From assembly GCA_030446955.1 (NCBI GenBank), contig JAUJMG010000138.1, positions 1-9,194 of the forward strand: a DNA stretch of 9,194 nucleotides, in the 5' to 3' direction. Made by a program: the position numbers and the translations under genes. Source of the stretch: Thermomicrobiales bacterium. Lineage in GTDB: Bacteria > Chloroflexota > Chloroflexia > Thermomicrobiales > UBA6265. Positions within the stretch are counted from its first letter, which is position 1; every line of letters begins with the position of its first letter. Below, in pieces: positions 1 through 6,434 of the stretch. The notes under the pieces are model-generated. The model ran no database searches. It was given only the letters and a program-made list of their open reading frames with translations, and was not told the origin of the DNA.

Positions 1-471
1 CCGGAAGCGACGGTGTACCACCTTCCCTGGCTACGCGAGCGCCCGGAGGACTACACCCCGGCGGTGCGGGAGCGGCTCGAGCTGGGTGCGATCACACCGG
101 CCGTTAGCTACATCGAGGCACAGCGTGTGCGCCGGCGGATCACGGATGACATGCTCAATGTCCTTGATCGGGTCGACTTGATCGCCATGCCGACATCACC
201 GACTCCGGCAACGCTGCTGGATCAAGATTTAGTCACAAGCGATGAGGCGGACCCGGAACTCCTGGCGACGCTAATCAACTTCACGGGTCCCTTCGACCTC
301 ACCGGTCTGCCCGCCGTGTCAGTCCCGTGTGGCTTCACTGCCGGCAACCTACCGGTCGGGATGCAGCTTGTGGGCCGCCCCTATGACGAGGCTAAGCTGC
401 TGGCCGTGGCCCACGCGTACGAGCAGGTCAATAGCTGGCACCAACGACTACCGACGATCCTGGCGACGTGA
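1..471 (+). CDS. Amidase-signature family enzyme, C-terminal fragment (5' end outside window)
   Basis: The reading frame is open from base 1 and ends at a TGA at 469-471, so only about the last 156 residues are visible. Amidase-signature enzymes hydrolyse C-N amide bonds (free amides, or Gln-tRNA in GatA) with a Ser-cisSer-Lys triad; that triad lies upstream of the window and cannot be checked. The visible part fits the family C-terminus. There is an MPTSPTPA segment, then an FTGPFDLTGLPAVSVPCGF stretch, then LPVGMQLVGRP and a closing DEAKLLAVAHAYE helix, which are the usual conserved blocks near the end of these proteins. The GTG at 13 is internal to the frame and is not taken as the start. 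It converges with the hydrolase at 482-1294. The family call is firm. Substrate is unknown: nearby peptide-transport genes suggest a catabolic amidase rather than GatA, but this is inference. Confidence 0.9.
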   Translation, partial: PEATVYHLPWLRERPEDYTPAVRERLELGAITPAVSYIEAQRVRRRITDDMLNVLDRVDLIAMPTSPTPATLLDQDLVTSDEADPELLATLINFTGPFDLTGLPAVSVPCGFTAGNLPVGMQLVGRPYDEAKLLAVAHAYEQVNSWHQRLPTILAT

Positions 472-480
472 GGATCGACG
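452..480. terminator. Hairpin between convergent genes, possible bidirectional terminator
   Basis: CGATCCT (455-461) pairs with AGGATCG (471-477) around a 9-base loop. After one mismatch the stem gains two more pairs (452-453 with 479-480). It covers the amidase stop codon and lies just before the stop of the convergent hydrolase, so it is placed to end transcripts from both sides. No T-run follows on either strand, so classical intrinsic termination is not supported. Confidence 0.4.
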
Positions 481-481
481 A

Positions 482-1294
482 CTAGAGGCCATACCGCCGC
501 AGAAAGCCGTGAACAGCGGCGTTCCAGGCGAGCGGGTTTTCGGTCCCAGCGTTATGGTGGGTATTGGGGAGAATGACGAATTCGGACGTCTTGAACTGAT
601 GATGCCACTCGTAGGCAAGCTCGATCGTCTTCTGCGGCTCGTTGGCACCGACAATGACCAGCGCCGGTGCCGTCAACCGGGCCAACTCGGGGTAGTGGGG
701 CCGTTGATCCCATTCTAGGAGAACGTGCAGCATCTTGAGCACCGCTTCTTGGCTCCCGAACCCGCTCTCCAAGGTCGCGAGGTATCGCCCGATGGGCGTC
801 CCTTCGAACCCCTCCGCGGTCGTCAGCGGCCCCTCCTCCTCCCAGTCATAGGAGCGCGGCTGCCGCGTGATGACGGGGGCGTTCCCTCGGGCCGCGGCGA
901 TCTGTTGCCGCAGCCACTCCTCCGCAAGCGGCCACAGGTGCGGCACGGTGTGACCAACGACAAGGGCTAAGGTCCGCTCAGGGTAGTCGACGCCAAACTG
1001 CGACGACACCACTCCCCCGAGGGAGATCCCCCCGACGATGGCACGCTCGATGTGCAGCGCATCCATCAGCTTGCTGACGTCCGCCGCAAGGTCACCTGCA
1101 GTCCATGGGCCAGGCGGATCGTCGGACCGCCCCGTGCCCCGCCGGTCGAAGGCGATCACACGGTAGAACTGCGAGAAGTAGGGGATCTGGAACGGCATGT
1201 ACCAGCGGTGGTGATGCCCGTGAAGGATGAGCGGCACACCGTCACCGACCGACTCGTAGTACAGCTTGATCCCGTCCGCCACGGCGTATGGCAC
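482..1294 (-). CDS. Alpha/beta-hydrolase fold protein
   Basis: A 270-residue protein of typical single-domain alpha/beta-hydrolase length. Visible landmarks in order are: an oxyanion-region LHGHHH (24-29), where the usual motif is HGxxG; the AFDRRGTGRSDDP strand-turn block (48-60); the nucleophile elbow GGISLGG with Ser91; and the C-terminal THHNAGTENP block, with His247 as the likely catalytic His. After strand beta-6 the usual GxxD acid position reads GANE, so Glu219 may replace Asp. The start is GTG at 1294, with GGAGAG (bases 1301-1306, complementary strand) six bases upstream. There is no signal peptide, so it should be cytoplasmic. It probably hydrolyses an ester, amide or C-C bond; the substrate cannot be read from the sequence. 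It lies downstream of the IclR gene on the same strand, 192 bases away, and may or may not share its transcript. Confidence 0.9.
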   Translation of the reverse strand: MPYAVADGIKLYYESVGDGVPLILHGHHHRWYMPFQIPYFSQFYRVIAFDRRGTGRSDDPPGPWTAGDLAADVSKLMDALHIERAIVGGISLGGVVSSQFGVDYPERTLALVVGHTVPHLWPLAEEWLRQQIAAARGNAPVITRQPRSYDWEEEGPLTTAEGFEGTPIGRYLATLESGFGSQEAVLKMLHVLLEWDQRPHYPELARLTAPALVIVGANEPQKTIELAYEWHHQFKTSEFVILPNTHHNAGTENPLAWNAAVHGFLRRYGL

Positions 1295-1486
1295 TCCACT
1301 CTCTCCACTTTCTGAGGCTCACCGAATGGATGGCATGTCGTTACTCGCATCATCGACCTCAGCCGAGCATCGGGTGCCACCACGTTTACCGTCATCCCGA
1401 ATGGGTCGTGGCCATCGTCCGCTGGCACCCTCCTGCCCGACTGAATCTCCTATCCGAAGACCGACGAGGCCAGGCTGGACAGGACG

Positions 1487-2281
1487 CTAATCGTCAGCGG
1501 CCTCCTCGTCGGCCCGTCGCCGGTGCCCAAGTCGCCGTGAGATCGCTGCAGCGGTTTCACAGACGTGATTGACGAAGCACTCCGATTCCGCGCCAGAAAG
1601 GCGGGTCAGGGGCGCGACCACGCTCACGGCAGCGACGATCGTGCCACCCTCGTCGAAGATCGGCGCGCTCATGCCGAGGGCATCCTCGTCAAGGTCGCCA
1701 GCGCTTACGTGGTAGCCCCTTCGCCGGATGTCTCGGAGTTCCTTTCTTAATGCGTCGGGATCGGTGACAGTCAGGTTGGTGTACCGCTTGAACTCAGTTC
1801 TCGCGAGGATCTGCTCGCGCGTTTCTTCAGCGAGGTACGCAAGGGTCACCTTTCCGGAGGTACCGGCGTTCCAGGGCATTCGGCGGCCGACTTGGGCAAA
1901 GACACGCAAGCCCTTTGGGCTCTCGACCACCTCGACGCAGACTGGACCCAGCGCGTCAAGCACGACGAGGGCGACGGTCTCAAGCGTGGCCTCCGCCAGG
2001 CTATCTAACCAAGGTTGCGCCACCCGGCGTAGGTCCATCTCTTGCCGAACGATTGCACCGAGCTCAAAGAGGCGAAGGCCAAGCCGGTAGCGTTTGGTCC
2101 TCGGGTCACGCTCCACGTAGCCCCTCGTTTCGAGGGTTGATAGGATGCGCAGGACCTGAGGCTTCGGAATCCCCGAGCGATCACTCAGGTCGGTCAGGCG
2201 TAGCTGCGGCTCATCGGCGGTAAACGCGTCGAGGACCTTCATCACCCGGTCGACACCTTCGAGAAAATAGGTTGTAGACAT
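1487..2281 (-). CDS. IclR-family transcriptional regulator
   Basis: A 264-residue protein in the usual IclR size range. Residues about 5-70 form the winged helix-turn-helix: LEGVDRVMKVLDAF, then LTDLSDRSGIPKPQVLRIL as the helix-turn-helix, then TRGYVERDPRTKRYRLG as the wing. Residues about 80-255 are the effector domain, with the family's small-molecule pocket segments PWNAGTSGK (136-144) and GLRVFAQVGRR (124-134), and the late ALGMSAPIFDEGG block. The ATG at 2281 is preferred because it starts directly before the conserved LEGVDRV segment. A GTG at 2326 would add 15 residues without family character. It is divergent from the ABC importer genes, the standard arrangement for a local regulator. 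IclR proteins bind as dimers or tetramers and may repress or activate, so the sign of control is unknown. The ligand is probably the transported compound or a breakdown product (inference). Confidence 0.95.
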   Translation of the reverse strand: MSTTYFLEGVDRVMKVLDAFTADEPQLRLTDLSDRSGIPKPQVLRILSTLETRGYVERDPRTKRYRLGLRLFELGAIVRQEMDLRRVAQPWLDSLAEATLETVALVVLDALGPVCVEVVESPKGLRVFAQVGRRMPWNAGTSGKVTLAYLAEETREQILARTEFKRYTNLTVTDPDALRKELRDIRRRGYHVSAGDLDEDALGMSAPIFDEGGTIVAAVSVVAPLTRLSGAESECFVNHVCETAAAISRRLGHRRRADEEAADD

Positions 2282-2299
2282 CCAGGCCCCCAAGGCGCC

Positions 2300-2328
2300 A
2301 TAACACGTTCGACTTGCGGGAGGCACAA
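2300..2328 (-). promoter_or_regulatory. Weak candidate promoter for the IclR gene
   Basis: On the - strand, TTGTGC (2323-2328) and TGTTAT (2300-2305) are separated by 17 bases. The matches to the sigma-70 consensus are only 3/6 and 4/6. The placement, about 20 bases upstream of the ATG at 2281, would give a very short leader. Low support. Confidence 0.25.
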
Positions 2329-2370
2329 CGGTGGGCCAACCTTGACCCCATAGTCCACGGACGGCGGGCC

Positions 2371-2400
2371 TTGACAGCGCGGCACTCCAACCTCTACTAT
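2371..2400 (+). promoter_or_regulatory. Candidate sigma-70 type promoter for the ABC importer
   Basis: A perfect TTGACA at 2371-2376 is followed after 18 bases by TACTAT at 2395-2400 (4/6 match to TATAAT). The transcription start would lie near 2407, giving a leader of about 130 bases before the binding-protein ATG at 2537. It lies in the divergent spacer and points at the importer genes. Confidence 0.55.
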
Positions 2401-2437
2401 GTTACACTCAGCGTTATACAGTTTCAATAGGCGTAAC
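2401..2437. promoter_or_regulatory. Repeated half-sites, possible IclR operator
   Basis: GTTACAC (2401-2407) and GTTATAC (2413-2419) are direct copies differing at one base and 12 bases apart. GCGTAAC (2431-2437) is the inverted form (GTTACGC on the other strand). The group starts directly after the -10 box and covers the predicted start of transcription, so a bound protein could block or tune the importer promoter. Assignment to the neighbouring IclR regulator is inference from position. Confidence 0.35.
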
Positions 2438-2461
2438 TCGGGGCAGCGATCGTCCAGAAGA

Positions 2462-2478
2462 GACACCGGTGTGGTGTC
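2462..2478 (+). promoter_or_regulatory. Hairpin / palindrome in the 5' leader of the binding-protein gene
   Basis: GACACC (2462-2467) pairs with GGTGTC (2473-2478) around a 5-base loop. The same stretch contains the perfect 10-base palindrome ACACCGGTGT (2463-2472). It lies in the predicted leader, about 60 bases before the start codon. It could be an RNA hairpin or a second protein-binding site; nothing in the sequence decides between these. Confidence 0.3.
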
Positions 2479-2536
2479 GTTAGTCATGGGCGCCGACGGT
2501 CTACGACCTCAATCGCCCGGGCAGGAGGAGAGCACA

Positions 2537-4174
2537 ATGGCTGACCGGCGTGATCAGGCGTTGATGAACCTCGTGGAGCACTTCGTCGCCGGCGATCTGT
2601 CCCGGCGTGACTTTATGCGCCGAATGGTTGCCCTTGGCGGTGGTGCGGTCTTTGGTGGCTCGCTCGCCACCGCACTCGCCTCTCGCTCAGCGGTGGCAGC
2701 GCCGGTCCAGGCTAGGCGGCTCTTCCAGGGCGACCCGCCCCCAGTGCGCGGTGGCACGGTGGTCGCCGCAACGATCGACAAGCCGGTGAACATGGATCCT
2801 GCGTTCGCCGAGCTCTATTCGTCAATGCAGGTCTACCAGAACATCTTCAACAAGCTCGTCTATACCGACGCCGACTACAACTTCATCCCCGGTCTCGCCA
2901 AGAGCTGGACCCAGATCGACCCGACGACGTGGGATCTCGAGCTCGTCGACAACGCCGTCTTCCACAACGATGAGCCGTTCACCTCGCGCGACGTCGCCTT
3001 CACGGTCGAGCGCATCTTCGATCCGCAGGTGGCAGCGCCCAATGCGGTCTTCCTGCAGGCGATCGACCACGTCGAGACGCAGGGGGACTACAAAGTTCGC
3101 TTCATCCTCAAGCACCCCTGGGGCTCATTCCTGGCGGATCTGGCCGCTGCCTTGGAGGTCGTCAACGAGAAGGCGATCGCGAGCAAGGATCCCCGGCTCG
3201 AACCAGTGGGCACTGGTCCATTCAAGTTCGTCGAGTGGGTCAAGGATGACCACATCACCCTCGAGCGGTGGGAGAAGTACCACGTCCCCGACCGGCCGTA
3301 CCTCGACAAGGTCATCTTTAAGGCGATTTCCGACGACACGGTTCGCCTGACTGGCCTGCAGACCAACGAGATGCAGTGGGTGATGCAGGTTCCCCTCCAG
3401 AAGGTGGAGCAACTCAAAGGCGAGTCAGACATCAAGGTCACGGCCGGCAAGCCGTACCTCCCCGACTTCATCTACCTCAACAACAGCAAGCCCCCGTTCA
3501 ACGACAAGCGCGTTCGCCAGGCCTTGGCCTGGTCTGTCAACCGCGAAGAGATTGTCCAGGTCGCCTTCTTTGGACAAGCCGTCACAGCCACGGAGGCGAT
3601 TCCTGAGGACAACCCGTACTACTCCAGTGTCAGCGTTTACCAGGACGGACCAGACTACGAGCGTGCCAAGAGCCTCCTACAGGAAGCTGGGATGGAGGGG
3701 TTGCAGTTCACTTTCGACGGGCAGCCGCAGGTGCCGACGCAGATCAAGGCCGCGCAGGTGCTTCAGCAGCAGCTCGCCCGCGCCGGCATCAAGATGGAGA
3801 TCCAGAACTACGAGTCTGGTGAGTGGATCAAGCGCCTGCTGACCAAGGAGTACAACGCCACCATCAGCTACTGGAGCGCGACGCTCGATCCAGCGCACTT
3901 CTACTACCCAGGCCTGCACTCGACGTCGGGCTGGAACATCACCGGTTACGGTACGCCGGAAATGGACCAGGCTCTTGACGCTTTCGCGCGGGAGACAGAC
4001 TTCGAAAGGCGCAAGGAGGCGTATAAGGCGTTGATCACTAAGGTGCAGGAAGAGGTGCCGATCATCCCGATCGACAACCAACTCCAGCAATACTGGGTGC
4101 GTGCCAACGTCTACGGCGTAACTCCGCTCCCGTCGATGGAGATCCGGATGGAGCCCGTCTACATCGCCGAGTAG
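2537..4174 (+). CDS. Tat-exported ABC transporter substrate-binding protein, family 5 (peptide/nickel/opine type)
   Basis: A 545-residue extracytoplasmic binding protein of a peptide-type ABC importer. Start: ATG at 2537, six bases after AGGAGGAG (2523-2530). An in-frame ATG at 2399 overlaps the candidate -10 box and is rejected. The N-terminus has a twin-arginine motif SRRDFM (22-27), a hydrophobic stretch rich in Gly and Ala (31-48), and a probable signal peptidase I site after AVA (52-54). There is no lipobox Cys, so it is exported folded and not obviously lipid-anchored. The mature part shows family 5 blocks: strand and pocket region from about 73, GTGPFKF (226-231), the NNSKPPFNDKRVRQALAWS block (315-333), and a C-terminal VQEEVPIIPI segment (503-511). 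The ligand could be an oligopeptide, dipeptide, opine, glycoside or similar, because this family is broad. The permease genes follow after a hairpin-rich gap of 370 bases. Confidence 0.95.
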   Translation: MADRRDQALMNLVEHFVAGDLSRRDFMRRMVALGGGAVFGGSLATALASRSAVAAPVQARRLFQGDPPPVRGGTVVAATIDKPVNMDPAFAELYSSMQVYQNIFNKLVYTDADYNFIPGLAKSWTQIDPTTWDLELVDNAVFHNDEPFTSRDVAFTVERIFDPQVAAPNAVFLQAIDHVETQGDYKVRFILKHPWGSFLADLAAALEVVNEKAIASKDPRLEPVGTGPFKFVEWVKDDHITLERWEKYHVPDRPYLDKVIFKAISDDTVRLTGLQTNEMQWVMQVPLQKVEQLKGESDIKVTAGKPYLPDFIYLNNSKPPFNDKRVRQALAWSVNREEIVQVAFFGQAVTATEAIPEDNPYYSSVSVYQDGPDYERAKSLLQEAGMEGLQFTFDGQPQVPTQIKAAQVLQQQLARAGIKMEIQNYESGEWIKRLLTKEYNATISYWSATLDPAHFYYPGLHSTSGWNITGYGTPEMDQALDAFARETDFERRKEAYKALITKVQEEVPIIPIDNQLQQYWVRANVYGVTPLPSMEIRMEPVYIAE

Positions 4175-4188
4175 ACGAAGCACCTGGG

Positions 4189-4208
4189 CCGGCTCGTCCT
4201 CCAGCCGG
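4189..4208 (+). terminator. Hairpin directly after the binding-protein gene
   Basis: CCGGCT (4189-4194) and AGCCGG (4203-4208) form a perfect 6-base-pair stem with an 8-base loop, starting 15 bases after the stop codon. No T-run follows. It is more likely to protect or partly terminate the binding-protein mRNA than to act as a full intrinsic terminator. Confidence 0.4.
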
Positions 4209-4241
4209 TGCCATCACCTCCTCCGGTGACCAAGCTCCTGG

Positions 4242-4284
4242 GGAGACGGTGGGGTAGAGCAACGTCCCGCTCTACCCCATCTCC
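4242..4284. terminator. Strong hairpin, likely partial terminator or mRNA stabiliser between binding protein and permeases
   Basis: TGGGGTAGAGC (4250-4260) pairs perfectly with GCTCTACCCCA (4269-4279) around an 8-base loop. Below a 3-base bulge the stem continues with GGAGA (4242-4246) against TCTCC (4280-4284). This is the most stable inverted repeat I see in the window. No T-run follows, so read-through to the permeases is plausible. In binding-protein-dependent transport operons, hairpins at this position are known to give more binding protein than permease; that role here is inferred. Confidence 0.55.
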
Positions 4285-4544
4285 ACCCCGTTCCTATGAT
4301 GTACTGGGGCTTACGGAGTTGATAAGGACGAGATGGCCGAGGCAGCTGGAGTACCGTCATCGGTTCCCGACAACACTCCAGCTCGCCGGTCCCCGCAGGG
4401 ACCGAGGTCGAGGAAACGCAAACGCTCTGTCCTTCATAAGGCCGGTATCCAATATCCCTCAAGCTCAGGTTGTTCCACAACGTTCGTCCCACGTTCTCGT
4501 CATAGTCATCCTCAACGTGTCGCGCGTCTGCGGTTGGGCTGGTC
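4285..4544 (+). other. Gene-free, structured spacer upstream of the permease genes
   Basis: I see no convincing coding sequence here. It holds two further inverted repeats. AGCTGGAGT (4344-4352) pairs with ACTCCAGCT (4375-4383), a perfect 9-base pairing over 22 bases. CGGTCCC (4387-4393) pairs with GGGACCG (4398-4404), a 7-base-pair stem with a CGCA loop. GTTGT/ACAAC (4469-4473 and 4477-4481) makes a small stem. TATGAT at 4295-4300 resembles a -10 box but has no good -35 partner. Open frames through the region lack recognisable protein character. It could be an untranslated part of one operon mRNA, a region with its own promoter, or a small RNA. Confidence 0.5.
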
Positions 4545-5498
4545 ATGATCGCTGCGTACATCACCCGTCGGATCCTCCTCACCATCCCCGCGATGTTTGC
4601 GATGTCCCTTATCGTCTTCTTTATTATCCGGCTCATCCCGGGCGATCCGGTGTTCGTCATCCTCGGTCTGCGATCCACACCTGAGAACGTCGAGACGCTG
4701 CGCCGTGAGCTGCGGCTCGACGATCCGATCGCGGTCCAGTACCTCCACTGGCTCGGGAACGTCGTCCGCGGTGATCTTGGGGTCGACTATCGGACGCATG
4801 AGCCGATCCGTGACCAGCTTCTTTCTCGGCTGCCGGTCACGCTCGAGATGGCGTTCCTGGCCATGCTCTTGTCGGCAGTCATGGGCATCCCTCTCGGCAT
4901 CCTCGCCGCCGTGAGACGCCGTGGTCTCGCCGATCAGGGATCCACTGCACTCGGCCTCGTCGGCATCTCCATTCCGGATTTCTGGCTCGGCGTCATGCTC
5001 ATCTTGTTGATGGCGCTCGTTCTCGGCTGGCTTCCCTCCTCCGGCTATGTGCCGCTCCGCGAGTCAGTCTGGGGCAACCTCAGCCACCTCCTCCTGCCGG
5101 CGCTGACCCTTGCCCTGAACTTCGCCGCCGTCCTGACCCGGACGACACGCGCTGCGGTCCTCGATGTCCTCAACCGCCCGTTCGTGCGGACGGCTCGCGC
5201 CAAGGGTTTGCGTGAGCGCGCCGTCGTGCTTGGCCACGTTCTGAGAAACGCGGCGATTCCGATCGTCACCGTTATGGGGTTGCAACTCGGCTACGCGCTC
5301 GGTGGAGCGATCATCATTGAACAAGTCTTCTCGCTCCCCGGCATCGGCCGCCTGACGCTCAACGCCGTGCTGGAGCGCAACTATCCGGTAGTTCAGGGAG
5401 CCGTCCTGCTCGTGACCTTTCTGTTCATGGTCATCAACATCCTGACCGATTCACTCTACGCAGTCATCGACCCCCGGATCCGACACAGCGGACGATGA
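4545..5498 (+). CDS. ABC transporter permease, DppB/OppB type
   Basis: A 317-residue inner-membrane permease of the peptide/nickel importer class. The N-terminus (YITRRILLTIP, then FFIIRLIPGDP) is the classical start of DppB-like proteins and fixes the ATG at 4545 despite a poor ribosome-binding site. Hydrophobic segments lie at about 9-30, 97-125, 135-160, 180-200, 237-262 and 283-305, giving six membrane spans. The extracytoplasmic stretch 41-95 contains the usual LRLDDPIAVQYLHWLGNVVRGDLG block. The cytoplasmic EAA-type loop that docks the ATPase is at about 213-235 (FVRTARAKGLRERAVVLGHV), followed by GGAIIIEQVFSLPGIGRL. It pairs with the DppC-type permease seven bases downstream to form the channel for the substrate delivered by the binding protein at 2537-4174. 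Substrate is not deducible. Confidence 0.95.
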   Translation: MIAAYITRRILLTIPAMFAMSLIVFFIIRLIPGDPVFVILGLRSTPENVETLRRELRLDDPIAVQYLHWLGNVVRGDLGVDYRTHEPIRDQLLSRLPVTLEMAFLAMLLSAVMGIPLGILAAVRRRGLADQGSTALGLVGISIPDFWLGVMLILLMALVLGWLPSSGYVPLRESVWGNLSHLLLPALTLALNFAAVLTRTTRAAVLDVLNRPFVRTARAKGLRERAVVLGHVLRNAAIPIVTVMGLQLGYALGGAIIIEQVFSLPGIGRLTLNAVLERNYPVVQGAVLLVTFLFMVINILTDSLYAVIDPRIRHSGR

Positions 5499-5505
5499 GC
5501 ACGAC

Positions 5506-6399
5506 ATGAGCGCATCACAACCGATCGCCATCCAGGCACCGTTAGCATCCGCGTCTGGACCGCCGCAGCGGCAAGAACGTTGGTGGACCGGCGCGCGTGG
5601 CAATCGGCGGGCTCTGGTGGGGCTGGCGTTGGTGGTCCTGGTGGTCATCCTCGCACTGCTGGCTCCCATCATCGGGCGCTACGACCCGAACTACGGTGAC
5701 TTCAGCCAAACCCTAGCTGGTCCGTCATTGGACCATCCCTTCGGCACTGACAGCTTCGGCCGCGATGTGTTCGCGCGGGTGCTCTTCGGATACCGCATCT
5801 CCATCATGGTGGCCGTCGGGTCTGTGTTGGCGGCGGTCGCGATCGGGCTGCCGCTCGGTCTGCTCGCCGGATACTTCGGCACGGTGCTCGACAATCTGAT
5901 CATGCGGCCGCTCGACCTGCTGATGGCCTTCCCGCCGATCCTGCTTGCCGTCACGCTGATCGCGGTCTTCGGCACCGGCACGGACATCGAGATTCTGGCG
6001 CTGGGGCTCATTTATGTCCCGATCATGGCCCGTATCCTCCGTGGATCGGTGATCACCGTCCGCGGCGAGGAGTTCGTCGAGGCGGCTCGGGCGATTGGGG
6101 CCAACCCGAGGCGAATCATGCTGCGCCACGTGCTGCCGAACAGTCTCGGCCCGCTCGTCGTCCAGGCCTCGATCAGTATGGGCATCGCGATTCTGATCGA
6201 GGCCGGACTGTCATTCATTGGCCTCGGGGTGCAGCCGCCAGATCCCTCCCTCGGCTCCATGCTCGCCGAAGGACGGGACTTCATGCGGGAGGCTCCGTGG
6301 GTGGTGACGTTCCCAGGCCTTGCGATCATGGTCGTGGTGCTCGGCTTCAACCTCGTTGGGGATGGGCTGCGCGACGTCCTCGACCGAGCTTCTCGCTAG
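5506..6399 (+). CDS. ABC transporter permease, DppC/OppC type
   Basis: A 297-residue partner permease. The first about 35 residues are a hydrophilic, Ala/Gln/Pro-rich cytoplasmic tail, followed by the first membrane span (36-57). The DppC hallmark HPFGTDSFGRDVFARVLFG is at 77-95. Further spans lie at about 98-122, 140-158, 163-178, 222-240 and 268-285. The EAA loop that contacts the ATPase, EAARAIGANPRRIMLRHVLP, is at 192-211 and matches the family pattern well. GLSFIGLGVQPPDPSLGSML (about 234-253) is also typical. The ATG at 5506 follows the DppB stop by seven bases, so the two permeases are almost certainly translated from one mRNA; only a weak GGA-type ribosome-binding signal is visible, suggesting translational coupling. 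Confidence 0.95.
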   Translation: MSASQPIAIQAPLASASGPPQRQERWWTGARGNRRALVGLALVVLVVILALLAPIIGRYDPNYGDFSQTLAGPSLDHPFGTDSFGRDVFARVLFGYRISIMVAVGSVLAAVAIGLPLGLLAGYFGTVLDNLIMRPLDLLMAFPPILLAVTLIAVFGTGTDIEILALGLIYVPIMARILRGSVITVRGEEFVEAARAIGANPRRIMLRHVLPNSLGPLVVQASISMGIAILIEAGLSFIGLGVQPPDPSLGSMLAEGRDFMREAPWVVTFPGLAIMVVVLGFNLVGDGLRDVLDRASR

Positions 6400-6434
6400 C
6401 GGGTGCCCGGCGCCCACCTCCGGAGGATACCGTC

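Noticed and set aside
1295..1428. Minus-strand reading between hydrolase and IclR gene with a short GMTVNVVAP segment, reminiscent of a short-chain dehydrogenase remnant
   Set aside because: Only one short loosely similar segment, then unrelated Arg/Ser/Thr-rich sequence overlapping the hydrolase; chance resemblance is more likely than a pseudogene.
2399..2536. In-frame upstream extension of the binding protein from an ATG at 2399
   Set aside because: That ATG overlaps the candidate -10 box, has no ribosome-binding site, and would put 46 unrelated residues before the Tat signal; ATG 2537 has AGGAGGAG at ideal spacing.
3677..4183. Open frame of 168 codons antisense to the binding-protein gene
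   Set aside because: Shadow frame of a well-supported gene, with no start signal and no family features.
4353..4383. GGTTCCCGA segment resembling a tRNA T-arm
   Set aside because: No acceptor, D or anticodon arms can be arranged around it; it sits in the loop of a plain inverted repeat.
4208..4684. Open frame of 158 codons in the binding-protein/permease gap running into the permease gene
   Set aside because: Low-complexity Arg/Pro/Ser composition, no ribosome-binding site, and it overlaps the conserved N-terminus of the DppB permease in another frame.
6297..6434. In-frame upstream extension of the GATase-like protein overlapping the DppC permease
   Set aside because: The overlapped part is the shadow of the permease frame and is low in family character; the ATG at 6435 has GGAGG eight bases upstream.
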